64,000 nucleotides of DNA from positions 186,001-250,000 of the forward strand of contig NZ_JAQOUE010000002.1 in assembly GCF_032191465.1 (NCBI RefSeq), read 5' to 3'. Both the position numbers and the translations under genes were made by a program. Numbering within the stretch: the stretch's first letter is position 1; every line of letters starts with the position of its first letter. The notes below the pieces were generated by a model that had not been told where the DNA came from, ran no database searches, and saw nothing but the letters and a program-made list of their open reading frames with translations. Source of the DNA: Candidatus Nitronereus thalassa (lineage in GTDB: Bacteria > Nitrospirota > Nitrospiria > Nitrospirales > UBA8639). Of this stretch, positions 1 to 9,450 are shown piece by piece.

Positions 1-180
1 AAAGTGAAGCTCTACAAAGGGAAGGCCGAGGTTGTCGCTATGGAATCACCCCACTCCCTATTTGATAGCAACTTGGCGACCTTTAATAAGGATGCAAGTT
101 TCAACCAGAATGCGTCCGCGGGTTTTATTGAAATTTACAATTTGGCGCAAAAAACCTATCGACGATTACATCAAAAATAA
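1..180 (+). CDS. argG: argininosuccinate synthase, C-terminal fragment
   Basis: Only the last 59 codons are inside the window; the gene starts upstream of base 1. The visible residues KVKLYKGKAEVVAMESPHSL followed by a DSNLATF segment and AGFIEIYN resemble the C-terminal tail of argininosuccinate synthase, where KLYKG, SPxSLYD, LATF and GFI are typical. The enzyme joins citrulline and aspartate with ATP in arginine biosynthesis, in the cytoplasm. The stop codon at 178-180 is followed by a strong hairpin terminator, so this is the last gene of its transcript. The assignment rests on the tail alone, because the ATP-binding N-terminal domain is not visible. Confidence 0.82.
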   Translation, partial: KVKLYKGKAEVVAMESPHSLFDSNLATFNKDASFNQNASAGFIEIYNLAQKTYRRLHQK

Positions 181-212
181 GCGAACTTCTGAAGAGGGTT
201 GAGCAAACAAGG

Positions 213-249
213 AAGGCCCTGACGAAAAAAGTCAGGGCCTTCTTATTTT
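213..249 (+). terminator. rho-independent terminator after argG
   Basis: An 11-bp perfect stem (AAGGCCCTGAC with GTCAGGGCCTT) around a GAAAAAA loop is followed by TCTTATTTT. It ends the argG transcript. It lies between the converging argG and hppA genes and may also slow transcripts from the hppA side. Confidence 0.9.
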
Positions 250-281
250 AAGAAGCGATGTTCACTAAAGGAGCCGGTTTG

Positions 282-2423
282 TTATCGAACGAGCAACCCA
301 CCATACTGGACGAAAAATGGGACGAAGACCAAAGACAGAATCGCTGAAAGTTTGATCAGAATATTCAACGAAGGACCGGAAGTATCTTTCAACGGATCGC
401 CAACGGTATCCCCGACTACCGCGGCCTTGTGAACTTCCGTCCCCTTGCCGCCAAGATTTCCGGCTTCAATATATTTCTTTGCATTATCCCACGCACCTCC
501 ACTATTGGAGGAAGAAATGGCAATGACTCCACCCGCCACCAGAGATCCGGCGAGTACGCCCGCCACAGCTTGAATATCGAAAAGGAATCCGACAAGCAGC
601 GGAGTCCCCATGATCAAAATCCCTGGGGCAATCATTTCCTTCAACGCGGCTTGCGTGGAAATTGCCACACATTGTTCGTAATCCGCTTCGGCCTTTCCCT
701 CCATCAGCCCAGGAATGGATTTGAACTGACGTCGCACTTCTTCAATCATTTTATACGCCGCAGAGCCCACGGACTTCATGGTCATGGCGGAGAAATAGGC
801 GGGAAGAACCGCACCAATAAATAAACCCGTATAAACCAAAGGATCTAGGAGATTGATGCTGCCTAACAGATCATACTGTGGCCCGTTTTGTTCCTTCAGT
901 AATAAATCTGCTCGAGTCAAAAATGCGGCAAAGAGAGCCAAAGATGTCAGGATAGCGGCCCCAATAGCAAACCCCTTCCCGATAGCGGCAGTCGTATTCC
1001 CAGCGGCGTCGAGTACATCGGTCCGTTTGCGCACATGTTCCGGCATACCAGCCATTTCCGCAATCCCCCCAGCATTATCAGACACTGGACCATAGGCATC
1101 GATCGTAAGCGCGATCACCAGCGTTCCTAACATTCCAAGGGATGCGATGGCCACGCCATACATTCCCGCTAACATCCAGGGAAAATAAATGGCCAGCGCA
1201 ATCGCGAGATAGGGGCCTACTGCGCTCTTATAGCCTAGGGCCAAGCCAAAAATAATATTCGTGGCAGCCCCGGTTTCGCACGATTGCGCGACTTCCCTCA
1301 CTGGGGCATATTCATGAGCCGTGTAGTATTCGGTCATCAAACCCACCGCCAGTCCGGCAACGAGTCCAGCTAAGAAACAAAAATACACGCCGACGCTCGT
1401 ATAGGTTTCACCCGCAATGAGAAAAGTTTCAGGAATCATCAACTTGGTAACAAAAAACATTGCAACCGCAGTCAAGCCACTGGAGATGATCAGCATCTTT
1501 TTGAGCGCTGGCCCAACCTGTTCTTCGGTATTCACTTTAATCAACATCAAAGTCAAAAGGCTAATAGGAATGCCGACTGCTGAGATGACAATTGGATACA
1601 ACAGGGCATCAACCATGCCAGAGAATGCCACCGCGCTAATCACCATGGCTGCGCAAGTACTTTCCGCGCAGGAGCCAAAGAGGTCGGCTCCCATACCAGC
1701 CACATCGCCAACATTATCGCCTACGTTATCTGCAATCACTGCAGGATTACGTGGATCATCTTCCGGAATACCGGCTTCGACTTTACCGACGAGATCAGCT
1801 CCCACATCCGCCGCTTTGGTGAAAATGCCACCACCCACCCGCGCAAACAAGGCAATGGAAGACCCACCTAGACCAAAGCCCGCGATGACCTCCATGAGAA
1901 TATGCGTCGGAAGTTGTTCAGGCATAATACTTTTCAGCAGAAGATAAATCAGGAGCATTCCCAAAGTGGCCAAACTCACCAATCCAAACCCCATGACCGC
2001 CCCTGAATGCAACGCCACATTAAAGGCAGCGGACAGTGACTTATTGGCAGAGACCGTAGTCCGAACATTGCCTTGCGTGGCAATTTTCATCCCGATGAAA
2101 CCCGAGGCGATGGAAATGATCGATCCAAAAATAAAGGCAACGGCTGTGTAAACCCCTTCATTGACATAGTCCGTATGATGATCATCAATGAGCAACGCAA
2201 TCACCGCCGCAAAGACCACCATAAAGATGGCCATGAATTTATATTCCTGTTTGAGGAAAGCCATGGCACCAGTGGCAATGGCTGAGTGGATTTTCTTTAA
2301 ACGTTGTCTGGTATCCGCATCATCCACCCCCATATCAATGGGAATTTTTTGGACTGACGAAGAATAAAAAAACGCAATGACAAGTCCAAGAAGGGACAGG
2401 GCCAAAATTGTTGTTACCGCCAT
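282..2423 (-). CDS. hppA: membrane-bound K+-dependent H+-translocating pyrophosphatase
   Basis: This 713-residue integral membrane enzyme hydrolyses cytoplasmic pyrophosphate and pumps protons out. The family signature [11 protein letters not shown] is at residues 206-216, followed by the acidic substrate/Mg loop DNVGDNVGD at 232-240. The segment [10 protein letters not shown] (475-484) has Ala at the first diagnostic position and Gly at the second, the pattern of the K+-dependent subfamily; K+-independent enzymes carry Lys and Thr there. The segment after the DVAGMG motif reads DLFGSCAES, with the glutamate placed as in plant H+-pumps rather than as in the DLFES pattern of Na+ pumps. Length and about 16 hydrophobic segments fit the family. 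The ATG at 2423 has a GGAGAG ribosome site 6-7 bases upstream. Ion specificity is inferred from motifs. Confidence 0.96.
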   Translation of the reverse strand: MAVTTILALSLLGLVIAFFYSSSVQKIPIDMGVDDADTRQRLKKIHSAIATGAMAFLKQEYKFMAIFMVVFAAVIALLIDDHHTDYVNEGVYTAVAFIFGSIISIASGFIGMKIATQGNVRTTVSANKSLSAAFNVALHSGAVMGFGLVSLATLGMLLIYLLLKSIMPEQLPTHILMEVIAGFGLGGSSIALFARVGGGIFTKAADVGADLVGKVEAGIPEDDPRNPAVIADNVGDNVGDVAGMGADLFGSCAESTCAAMVISAVAFSGMVDALLYPIVISAVGIPISLLTLMLIKVNTEEQVGPALKKMLIISSGLTAVAMFFVTKLMIPETFLIAGETYTSVGVYFCFLAGLVAGLAVGLMTEYYTAHEYAPVREVAQSCETGAATNIIFGLALGYKSAVGPYLAIALAIYFPWMLAGMYGVAIASLGMLGTLVIALTIDAYGPVSDNAGGIAEMAGMPEHVRKRTDVLDAAGNTTAAIGKGFAIGAAILTSLALFAAFLTRADLLLKEQNGPQYDLLGSINLLDPLVYTGLFIGAVLPAYFSAMTMKSVGSAAYKMIEEVRRQFKSIPGLMEGKAEADYEQCVAISTQAALKEMIAPGILIMGTPLLVGFLFDIQAVAGVLAGSLVAGGVIAISSSNSGGAWDNAKKYIEAGNLGGKGTEVHKAAVVGDTVGDPLKDTSGPSLNILIKLSAILSLVFVPFFVQYGGLLVR

Positions 2424-2879
2424 GATTAGTTTCTCTCCATGATGTATGTAAGGCTTTATTTAGATTCGAACTCGCCGACTGAGCTCAGCGAACCTTCTTC
2501 TCTATCTCTCAATCATATTTTTCCTAAGCCGCAACCCTCAAAATTAAACAAACCCTGCTTTCCATTGTCGGGGAAGATAACAGGTTGGGAGGATGAGACT
2601 TTGACCCAAGAAAACTCTGCAAAATCTTTCGAGCCGAACTTTTCCTGACGACTGTTTCTTGGGTTCCTGATAGAAAACAACAGGAAAGAGGGCTATTTTA
2701 TCGATGACGACCCTAATGATCAAGAATAATTTCGAACCATGGGCCAAGACTACGTTATATAGCAAACATTAACCCATAGTCATCACGAACAAAGGTTGAC
2801 ATCACAAATCCATTCTCCAATGGCATGGCACCACAGCCAGTCAATGAAGGACTTAGACATTCGAGAACCATTATGAACT
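2424..2879. other. 456-nt intergenic region, no convincing gene
   Basis: This stretch separates the divergent-facing start of hppA from the 3' end of the pseudouridine synthase gene. The short open frames in it have no ribosome site and no recognisable residues. It should hold the hppA promoter, which reads leftward. I do not see a clear promoter motif, hairpin or repeat. Confidence 0.6.
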
Positions 2880-3479
2880 TTAGAATCCTGTGAATAATGT
2901 CTTCATTTCGTCTTTGGTCACCTCTCGATATTCCCCAGGCATTAAGTCCCCGAGTTTCAGCCCACCAATGGCGATCCGAATGATCCGCAATGTCGGATTT
3001 CCTACCGCTGCAGTCATTCGGCGGATTTGACGATTCATGCCTTCTGTAATTGTCATTTCCAACCATGAAGTCGGTACGGATTTTCGAAACCGGATGGGAA
3101 CAGGTCGATCCCAAAAATTCGGTGGTTCCTCTAAAAGCTGAATATGAGCCGGACGAGTTGTTCGGCCTCGAATGACCACACCATTCCGAAGTTGATCCAA
3201 GGCCGTCGCGTCTGGAATGCGTTCGACTTGAACAAGATACACTTTGGGAAGCTTATGTTCAGGGTCGGTTAATCGATGCGCCAGCATGCCATCAGCCGTG
3301 AGAAGAAGAAGGCCTTCGCTATCCAAATCCAACCGCCCAGCGGCATACACGTCTGGCACGGAAATATATTCAGCCAACGTGGGACGCCTCAGCTCATCGG
3401 TAAAACACGACAACACGCCATAGGGTTTATTCAGGATCAATGTTGGCTTTGTTGTCATCGCTGAAAGTTTCTCGCTCAT
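2880..3479 (-). CDS. rluE: 23S rRNA pseudouridine synthase, RluE type (RsuA family)
   Basis: The product, 199 aa, converts a uridine of 23S rRNA to pseudouridine in the cytoplasm. It lacks an S4 domain and begins almost directly with the catalytic fold, as RluE does. Visible motifs are LNKPYGVLSCFTDE near residue 16, the catalytic-aspartate loop AAGRLDLDSEGLLLLT near 46-61, IPTSW-like VPTSWLEMTI, and NRQIRRMTAAVG near 150. RluE modifies U2457 in E. coli; that target is transferred by family and not tested here. Two starts are possible, ATG 3479 or ATG 3458 (MTTKPTL); neither has a strong ribosome site. It seems to be a single-gene unit, divergent from hflK. Confidence 0.88.
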   Translation of the reverse strand: MSEKLSAMTTKPTLILNKPYGVLSCFTDELRRPTLAEYISVPDVYAAGRLDLDSEGLLLLTADGMLAHRLTDPEHKLPKVYLVQVERIPDATALDQLRNGVVIRGRTTRPAHIQLLEEPPNFWDRPVPIRFRKSVPTSWLEMTITEGMNRQIRRMTAAVGNPTLRIIRIAIGGLKLGDLMPGEYREVTKDEMKTLFTGF

Positions 3480-3630
3480 GCATCTTAAGACCGCAAGGCT
3501 ATCAAACGTACAAGAAAAATTCGTTTGCCCTTTTAATGTCTTAGGTTGCCCCTACTCACTATTTCTGTTAACGTAAAGGTCAATTACTTACGCACTAGCA
3601 CTAGTACCCAAATCCACAACGGAGAAATAA

Positions 3631-4668
3631 ATGTCCTGGGAACCTAAAGATCCGTGGGGACAACAAGGCGGTTCAGACCCGTTAGATGATGTCCTCAAAA
3701 AAGCTCAAGACCAATGGCAGAGAATGATGCCCAACAAGGGCATGAAAACTATCATTCTCATAGTCGTGGCCGTTCTTGCACTTTCGCAAGCGGTGTTTAA
3801 GGTCGAACCCGACGAAGAAGGTCTGGTGAAACGGTTTGGAGACGTGGTTCGGACCGTTGGACCAGGGCCACATCTTAAAGTCCCATTTATTGAAACCGTG
3901 GTCACCCCCAAAGTCGAAAAACTTCACCGGATAGAAGTGGGATTTCGCACCAACGATCGCGGCCGCACACAAATCGTACCCCAAGAAGCATTAATGTTGA
4001 CCGGAGATATGAATATTCTGTCTGTGGAATTCATTATCCAATACAAAATCAGCAAAGCCAGGGACTATCTTTTCAATGTCGCTGACATAGAAGAAACCAT
4101 ACGCAAGGCCGCAGAAGCCTCCATGCGGGAAGTCGTTGGCAAAAACAAGATCGATGAAGTCCTCACCGTCGGAAAAGCGGAAATTCAACAAAAGACCCAA
4201 GACCTGCTTCAAGGAATACTCGATCAATATGAAGGTGGAACACAGATTGCCTCAGTTCAGCTCTTGGATGTAAATCCGCCTCAAAAAGTTGCCAAGTTCT
4301 TTAAAGATGTGGCCAGTGCGAAAGAAGAGCGAGAACAGCTCATCAATCAAGCCCACGGCTATCGAAACGATATTATTCCGAAAGCCAAAGGGCAAGCTGC
4401 ACAAGACATTAACCAAGCCAAGGGATTTGCACAATCCCGCCTCGCACGTGCCGAAGGTGAAGCCAATCACTTTTTGCAAACATTGGAAGAATACCGAAAA
4501 GGCAAAAACGTCATTGGGAAACGCGTCTATATCGAAACCATGGAAGAAGTGCTCTCCAATGTCGATAAAATTATTCTGGACTCCAAGGCATCTGGCAATG
4601 TGTTGCCGTATTTGCCATTGGATCGGATGAAAAGATTTCCAAAATCTAATTCACAGGCGACACCATAA
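3631..4668 (+). CDS. hflK: FtsH protease modulator HflK (SPFH/band 7 protein)
   Basis: This 345-aa protein is one half of the HflKC complex that surrounds and modulates the FtsH membrane protease. The N-terminus has the HflK-like Gly/Trp-containing stretch (DPWGQQGG), then one membrane segment near residues 39-58, then the SPFH domain starting at EPDEEGLVKRFGDVV and a C-terminal Ala/Glu-rich helical region (QAKGFAQSRLARAEGEAN). It is shorter than E. coli HflK (about 419 aa), mostly at the termini. The ATG at 3631 follows CGGAGAAATAA, a usable ribosome site. The stop overlaps the hflC start by one base (TAATG), indicating translational coupling. Confidence 0.93.
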   Translation: MSWEPKDPWGQQGGSDPLDDVLKKAQDQWQRMMPNKGMKTIILIVVAVLALSQAVFKVEPDEEGLVKRFGDVVRTVGPGPHLKVPFIETVVTPKVEKLHRIEVGFRTNDRGRTQIVPQEALMLTGDMNILSVEFIIQYKISKARDYLFNVADIEETIRKAAEASMREVVGKNKIDEVLTVGKAEIQQKTQDLLQGILDQYEGGTQIASVQLLDVNPPQKVAKFFKDVASAKEEREQLINQAHGYRNDIIPKAKGQAAQDINQAKGFAQSRLARAEGEANHFLQTLEEYRKGKNVIGKRVYIETMEEVLSNVDKIILDSKASGNVLPYLPLDRMKRFPKSNSQATP

Positions 4669-5525
4669 TGAAACAAAATCTTATTCTCGGCATATTAGGG
4701 GTTATCGTTCTCCTCATCATGATGGGGGCTTCTCCGTTCTTCATTTTAGACCTCACACAAACGGCCATTGTCGTGCAGTTGGGAGAACCTAAGCGTACAG
4801 TCACGGAACCCGGGCTCAAATTCAAAATTCCTTTTGTCCAAGAGGTCACGTATTTTGACAAACGGCTTCTCGACTACGATGCCTCTGCACGAGAGGTTAT
4901 CACCCAAGACAAAAAAACCATTCTCATCGATAATTTCGCTAAATGGAAAATCGTTGACGCACTCCGCGTGTACCAAGCTTTTCAAACACAACGCGGGGCC
5001 TTGCAACGTTTAGACGATATCATCTATTCCGAACTTCGCGTGGAATTGGGACGGCATGAACTCTTAGAAATCGTCTCCGCCAACCGCTTAATGATTATGG
5101 CTGTTGTCGCCGAACGAGCCAATAAAAAAGCCTCTGAATACGGGCTAGAGGTAACGGATGTTCGCATCAAACGCGCAGACCTGCCTGAACAAAATGCCAA
5201 GGCCGTCTTTGATCGGATGCAAGCTGAGCGAGAACGGATCGCAAAACAATACAAAGCCGAAGGCGCAGAAGAAGCGCAGAAAATTCGATCAGAGGCGGAA
5301 AAAGATCGTGAAATTATTTTGGCCGAGGCCTACAAAGAGGCCCAAGAAATTCGCGGTGAAGGCGAAGCCAAAGCCTTCAAAATTTATGCGGATGCTTATC
5401 GGCAAGATCCAAAATACTTTGAATTTGTCCGATCGATGGAAGCCTATCGAAAGGTGTTCGCCAAAGACACCACCATGGTGCTCAGTCCCGATTCCGAGTT
5501 TTTACGCTTCCTCAAAAAACAGTAA
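4668..5525 (+). CDS. hflC: FtsH protease modulator HflC
   Basis: HflC is the partner of HflK in the periplasm-facing SPFH complex on FtsH. The 285-aa product has an N-terminal membrane segment (residues about 4-26), the band 7 domain beginning QTAIVVQLGEPKRTVTEPGL, the RLDDIIYSELR segment, and the Ala/Glu-rich helix with IRSEAEKDREIILAEAYKEA. The C-terminus DTTMVLSPDSEFLRFLKK is typical of HflC. It is translated from an ATG that overlaps the hflK stop, so the two form one operon. The next gene starts about 90 nt downstream and may be on the same transcript. Confidence 0.94.
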   Translation: MKQNLILGILGVIVLLIMMGASPFFILDLTQTAIVVQLGEPKRTVTEPGLKFKIPFVQEVTYFDKRLLDYDASAREVITQDKKTILIDNFAKWKIVDALRVYQAFQTQRGALQRLDDIIYSELRVELGRHELLEIVSANRLMIMAVVAERANKKASEYGLEVTDVRIKRADLPEQNAKAVFDRMQAERERIAKQYKAEGAEEAQKIRSEAEKDREIILAEAYKEAQEIRGEGEAKAFKIYADAYRQDPKYFEFVRSMEAYRKVFAKDTTMVLSPDSEFLRFLKKQ

Positions 5526-5615
5526 TTTCGTCATTCCAAGCAGCAGGCAATCTCTTAACCAATTGCTTGCCCCATATCCTTGCCTTCGAGTCTCTTGCCG
5601 CGCTACAACAGCAGC

Positions 5616-6266
5616 ATGGCAAATCAAGAACATCTTGACCTGGTCCTCAAAGGACTGGAAGTCTGGAATAAATTTCGGCGTACACAGCCGGACATCCTTC
5701 CCGACCTCAGTGGCGCGGATCTCTCGGGCTACGATTTCACAAGAATGGATTTTACGAAGGTGAATTTTTCTGGGACGGACCTTTCTGATGCGTATTTGCT
5801 TCAAGCCAATCTCGAAGAAGCCAATTTGACCGACGCGAATCTCACCGAAGCCGATATCCTTGAAGCCAATCTCATCAAAGCTATCCTCACCAATGCCACA
5901 CTCCAAATGACCGACCTCAGTGGGACGGGCATGGTTCGCGCAAACCTCACAGGAGCCAACCTCTCCCAAGCAAACATGACTCGAACTGCTCTGCCTTGGG
6001 GTATTTTGCGTGGCTGCACACTTACCAAGGCCAATCTAAAAATGGCCGACCTTCGTGAAGCCGACCTCACCGAAGCTGATCTTTCCCATGCCAATCTTCA
6101 AGACGCCTCACTCACTGGCACGATCTTTCAACGCGCAAATCTCCAATCCGCCAAAAATTTAATCGTAGAACTACTGGGAAAATCAAAAACACTCCACCAA
6201 GCCCATCTGGATCCCGAGATCAAAGATGAAATTGAAAAAAACTTTTCCTACTTGCTTTGCGAATAG
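5616..6266 (+). CDS. pentapeptide-repeat protein
   Basis: A 216-aa protein with about 25 tandem A(D/N)LxX-type pentapeptides from residue 27 to about 185 (ANLEEANLTDANLTEADI and similar). This sequence folds into a right-handed quadrilateral beta helix. It has no signal peptide or membrane helix, so it is probably cytoplasmic. The short N-terminal helix (EHLDLVLKGLEVWNKFRRTQ) resembles the leader of many pentapeptide proteins of unknown function. A TTG start 36 nt upstream is possible, but ATG 5616 removes a non-conserved tail. The cellular role is unknown; similarity to DNA-mimic Qnr proteins is only of fold. Confidence 0.85.
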   Translation: MANQEHLDLVLKGLEVWNKFRRTQPDILPDLSGADLSGYDFTRMDFTKVNFSGTDLSDAYLLQANLEEANLTDANLTEADILEANLIKAILTNATLQMTDLSGTGMVRANLTGANLSQANMTRTALPWGILRGCTLTKANLKMADLREADLTEADLSHANLQDASLTGTIFQRANLQSAKNLIVELLGKSKTLHQAHLDPEIKDEIEKNFSYLLCE

Positions 6267-6341
6267 TAATTTTCATCTGTCGTAGAACTATAATTACTGC
6301 CTCGGGTTTCAGCGGCAGCTAAGGTAATGTAGAATAGTCGC

Positions 6342-7223
6342 ATGAGCAGTCAGTCATTTAGTCATATTGTCACAGCTCTGCTTATTACCTTGGCAGTCGG
6401 TCTGCTCTCCCCCACCTTCATACAAGCCCAAGCTCAACAAGAACTTAAAAAGACCTATACTCCTGAAGAAAAAGATAACCTCAAGGCCATTCACACGATT
6501 TTGCTTGGTGGAAAAGTCACGACCTGGTTAGATTATGAGTATCCGATTTATGATCCCGTTTCAAATTTGAAAGGGAGACTGGAGGAAGTCGGATTCCACA
6601 TTGTCTTCGATCCAGAAGAACCCCATGATGCCATCTTGTTTCTTGAATATACAGAAACACCCAGTGGCACTTTCCGTGCATTGGAACAAGGAACAGCGGT
6701 GACGTTCAACACCACCGTCTATCACCCGAAGGTCGGCATCATCGCTTCGAATCATTTCGAAGCCGAACCAAGCGAAGTTCCAATTGGGGGCCTCTATTGG
6801 GATACCATTGGTAACCTCGAAGGAGACCCGTTGTTCTTTTTTCAGGCCCAAATTCTGAAAGCTTGGCTCACCAACCAAACAGATGCTGGCACGGTCCTCA
6901 TGAAAATGGTGCGTCGTCCGTATACTGACACGAACTTTGAACAACCCTACGAGCAGCCGGGACCAGCCTTTGTGCGAAGGGTCGCACGGATTAACGCCAT
7001 ACGGGCAATAGGTGCTCTTGAAGATCCCCAGGCGCAAAAAACGCTATGGGAATTGACGAAGGTTGCGACGCCAGAGGAACGATCAGTGGCCGTGCAAGTG
7101 CTAGGCAGCATTGGCAACGCCTCGTTTGTTCCAAAACTCTCGCTCCTCGCGGAAAGGGACCTGGATCTTAATGTGCAAAATGCCGCACAAGAAGCTATTC
7201 GGAATATTGAAACAGGCCAATAA
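6342..7223 (+). CDS. secreted protein with C-terminal HEAT-like repeats
   Basis: The 293-aa product has a signal peptide (hydrophobic core residues 9-26, cleavage after AQA near 32). The central 150 residues match no family I know. The C-terminal part, from about residue 205, reads RVARINAIRAIGALEDPQAQKTL and SVAVQVLGSIGNASFVPKL, two or three HEAT/PBS-lyase-like helical repeats usual in protein binding. It is therefore probably periplasmic or outer-membrane associated. It follows the pentapeptide gene by 75 nt and converges with the CobW-family gene. I do not assign a function. Confidence 0.75.
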   Translation: MSSQSFSHIVTALLITLAVGLLSPTFIQAQAQQELKKTYTPEEKDNLKAIHTILLGGKVTTWLDYEYPIYDPVSNLKGRLEEVGFHIVFDPEEPHDAILFLEYTETPSGTFRALEQGTAVTFNTTVYHPKVGIIASNHFEAEPSEVPIGGLYWDTIGNLEGDPLFFFQAQILKAWLTNQTDAGTVLMKMVRRPYTDTNFEQPYEQPGPAFVRRVARINAIRAIGALEDPQAQKTLWELTKVATPEERSVAVQVLGSIGNASFVPKLSLLAERDLDLNVQNAAQEAIRNIETGQ

Positions 7224-7263
7224 TAGAGAGGCTACTTCTTATTTTTTCAATCTGTAGACCGGG

Positions 7264-8178
7264 CTAGTGTATTGAGTTTGGCTTATGGCTTCGTCGAATA
7301 ACGATGATGCGCCCAAGCAGGTGATCAGGAGGATCGATGGGAGATTCGATTAAATCAATTCGGGTCCCCACGCCCTGAAGTAAGCGAAGGCCTTGAGAAG
7401 TCTGGACAAAGCCTTTAGCGCGCAGGGCTTTGTGAGAAACAATCTGGCTAATGATTGAGTCAGGATGAGCTCCAGGTTCCAATTGAACTTCTTCAGATTC
7501 AAAAGCTTCGTGCGTATGAGGTCCATGTCCATCAACGTTCCGCTTAGCATTCATATCATTGTCTGGTGTAAACAATACCTCGGGTGAGACACTTGCATTA
7601 GTTGCATGAATGATTGGTATGCCGGGAGCCAAGTGATCTAACCGTGCTTCAATTCGCCCAAGATGATCAGTTCCCACAAGATCCACTTTATTAAGAATCA
7701 ATAAATCCGCCGACGACACCTGCTGTTCAAAGGTGCCCTCTAAATCGCGCTCGTCGGCCACTTGTTCGGCATTGACCACCACGACCGCAATACAATCGCC
7801 CACCCAATTGGAGACAGGTTCCCGCCAAAAATTGAGGAGTGTATCGAAGGGCAACGCCACCCCGGAGGTTTCGACAACGATACGGTCTGGCCGAACTTCT
7901 ATCCACAACTGCTGCAATGTGTTGACCAATTCATCTGACAATTTGCAGCAAACGCACCCCCCTTCGAGTTCGACATAAGCATTCGACCCTTGGGCTCCAA
8001 GAAGGGCCTGATCAATGCCTAGGGCGCCGAATTCGTTCGAGACTACTGCCAACCGCAAGCCTTTTTGCTGAGCATCTTTTAGAAGATGCTGCACAAGAGT
8101 TGTTTTACCTGAGCCTAAAAACCCCGACACCACGAGAGCTGGAATGCCTGTTAGAGGTACTGGAAACGGGTCACTCAT
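7264..8178 (-). CDS. CobW/COG0523-family GTP-binding metallochaperone
   Basis: This 304-aa cytoplasmic P-loop GTPase belongs to the CobW/ZigA/YjiA family that delivers metal, often zinc or cobalt, to client enzymes. The Walker A motif GFLGSGKTT is at residues 19-27. The metal-binding CVCC motif follows at 75-78 (GGCVCCKL), and the guanine-specificity motif NKVD lies near 160. A histidine-rich stretch (DGHGPHTHE) around residue 216 and a CobW C-terminal domain complete the family pattern. No zinc-regulated gene neighbour or Zur box is evident, so the metal is not determined. It converges with the HEAT-like gene and sits downstream of the SIMPL gene. Confidence 0.9.
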   Translation of the reverse strand: MSDPFPVPLTGIPALVVSGFLGSGKTTLVQHLLKDAQQKGLRLAVVSNEFGALGIDQALLGAQGSNAYVELEGGCVCCKLSDELVNTLQQLWIEVRPDRIVVETSGVALPFDTLLNFWREPVSNWVGDCIAVVVVNAEQVADERDLEGTFEQQVSSADLLILNKVDLVGTDHLGRIEARLDHLAPGIPIIHATNASVSPEVLFTPDNDMNAKRNVDGHGPHTHEAFESEEVQLEPGAHPDSIISQIVSHKALRAKGFVQTSQGLRLLQGVGTRIDLIESPIDPPDHLLGRIIVIRRSHKPNSIH

Positions 8179-8250
8179 AGTTTTGTTTCATCAAAGAAGG
8201 TGGAAGGTGGCCCCTAAGACAACAATACTTAGCACAAGCAAACGTTCTTT

Positions 8251-8320
8251 TGTCATCCTGAATGAAATGAAGGATCTGTCTCTCATGATGGAGAGATTCT
8301 TCACTAGGCTCAGAATGACA
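8251..8320. repeat. imperfect palindromic intergenic repeat (REP-like)
   Basis: The outer arms TGTCATCCTGA and TCAGAATGACA are inverted copies, and the inner parts ATGAAGGATCT and AGATTCTTCA continue the symmetry up to a centre near 8286. Elements of this form (TGTCAT-CTGAG ... GAAGRATCT) are dispersed between genes in many environmental bacteria. The copy lies between the CobW-family and SIMPL genes, both read leftward. I found only this copy in the window. Confidence 0.7.
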
Positions 8321-8358
8321 AATCCTGCAGATTTCCACCTATTCAAATACCAAACCAT

Positions 8359-9123
8359 CTATGGCACATCGGTCATCCCTTGGGTAGGACCAATTTTATA
8401 TAACAGAGTCACCTGGGCTTCGACTTTGATTTCACCTGGCGACATGGGGACCGAGGATTCTGCTCCCCCATCAGCCATCAACATACTCGCTTTGGCATAG
8501 GACCGTCGTAGTTCCGGAACCGATATCCCACCTTCTTGCACCGTCAATAGTCCTACCAGTTGAACGTCTAAAGACTGTGCAAGGATTTTTGCTTTTTCCT
8601 TGGCCTTCTTGGCCGCTTGGGCTAAGGCCTGGAGGTACACGGGATGTTGATCACGCACGATCCATTGGATTCCATTAAAATGATTCGCTCCAGCTTTTAA
8701 GGCCCGATCAGCCACGGCCCCCACCTTGACCAAATCTCGCACTTCAGCCTTGAGTCCATTCCGCGCAGTATAGCCAAGAATTTTGGGTGGCTCATATTTG
8801 ATAGGCTCATCAGACCGACGCCGAGGGGGTGGGGCATATTGGGGGGTAATATCAAATGAAGTAGTTTGAATACGCTCTTCAGGTATACCCAGAGCAATAA
8901 GCGCCGCCATTACCCGTTCCATACGATCCCGATTATCACTCACAACTTGTTCAAAGGACTCTCCCGCAGTTTCGACAGAAAAATTGACAATGGCGGTGTC
9001 GGGTGCCAACTGAATCGTTCCTCGGGCCGAGACATTCAAGATGGAAGGGTCAACGTGTGCATCATTCCCCCAGGCAAATGGCACGGACATCATGACCATT
9101 AGAATCGTGGCCGGAAGTTTCAT
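8359..9123 (-). CDS. SIMPL domain (DUF541) secreted protein
   Basis: The 254-aa product has a signal peptide (about residues 1-19, ending FAWGND) and a SIMPL/DUF541 domain. Family features are the opening VSARGTIQLAPDTAIVNFSV, the helix with RVMAALIALGIPEERIQTTSFDI near residue 70, and the Ala/Lys-rich helix QALAQAAKKAKEKAKILAQS near 180. SIMPL proteins are exported; E. coli YggE is linked to lower oxidative stress, but a molecular function is unknown. The ATG at 9123 has an AGGAGG-type site just upstream (CCTCCT on the plus strand). Confidence 0.9.
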   Translation of the reverse strand: MKLPATILMVMMSVPFAWGNDAHVDPSILNVSARGTIQLAPDTAIVNFSVETAGESFEQVVSDNRDRMERVMAALIALGIPEERIQTTSFDITPQYAPPPRRRSDEPIKYEPPKILGYTARNGLKAEVRDLVKVGAVADRALKAGANHFNGIQWIVRDQHPVYLQALAQAAKKAKEKAKILAQSLDVQLVGLLTVQEGGISVPELRRSYAKASMLMADGGAESSVPMSPGEIKVEAQVTLLYKIGPTQGMTDVP

Positions 9124-9222
9124 GGGACCTCCTTTATGTTGGCCTTCATTAGACCGGAACGATTGAATGACAAATCTCCCCTCTCGTTGACAACCAAGGC
9201 CCGGCTTTACGAGAATGCCACT

Positions 9223-9399
9223 ATGTCAACGCCTTCCCCCGATTCACTCGCAATGACCCCGGGATCCGAATTGCCCGACCGACAATGTGCGTGGTGCAAA
9301 ATTAACATGAATAAGCGCCTGGTCGGAGAAGACCGCTTTATTCATTACACATGCCCTGCCTGTATTTTTCAACATACCTCGAAACGGGAAGCTTCGTAA
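9223..9399 (+). CDS. small zinc-ribbon-like protein
   Basis: A 58-aa product with two CxxC pairs, CAWC and CPAC, about 22 residues apart, which is the spacing of a zinc ribbon. The rest is short and polar. A TTG or in-frame upstream start is possible but the ATG at 9223 gives the compact domain. There is no clear ribosome site. Divergent from the SIMPL gene and convergent with the TraB-family gene. The function is unknown; it could bind zinc and nucleic acid or protein. Confidence 0.55.
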   Translation: MSTPSPDSLAMTPGSELPDRQCAWCKINMNKRLVGEDRFIHYTCPACIFQHTSKREAS

Positions 9400-9450
9400 T
9401 ACGTGATGCGTTCATAAAACGATCCCCCCTCGCTTTACGCTTCACGTATT

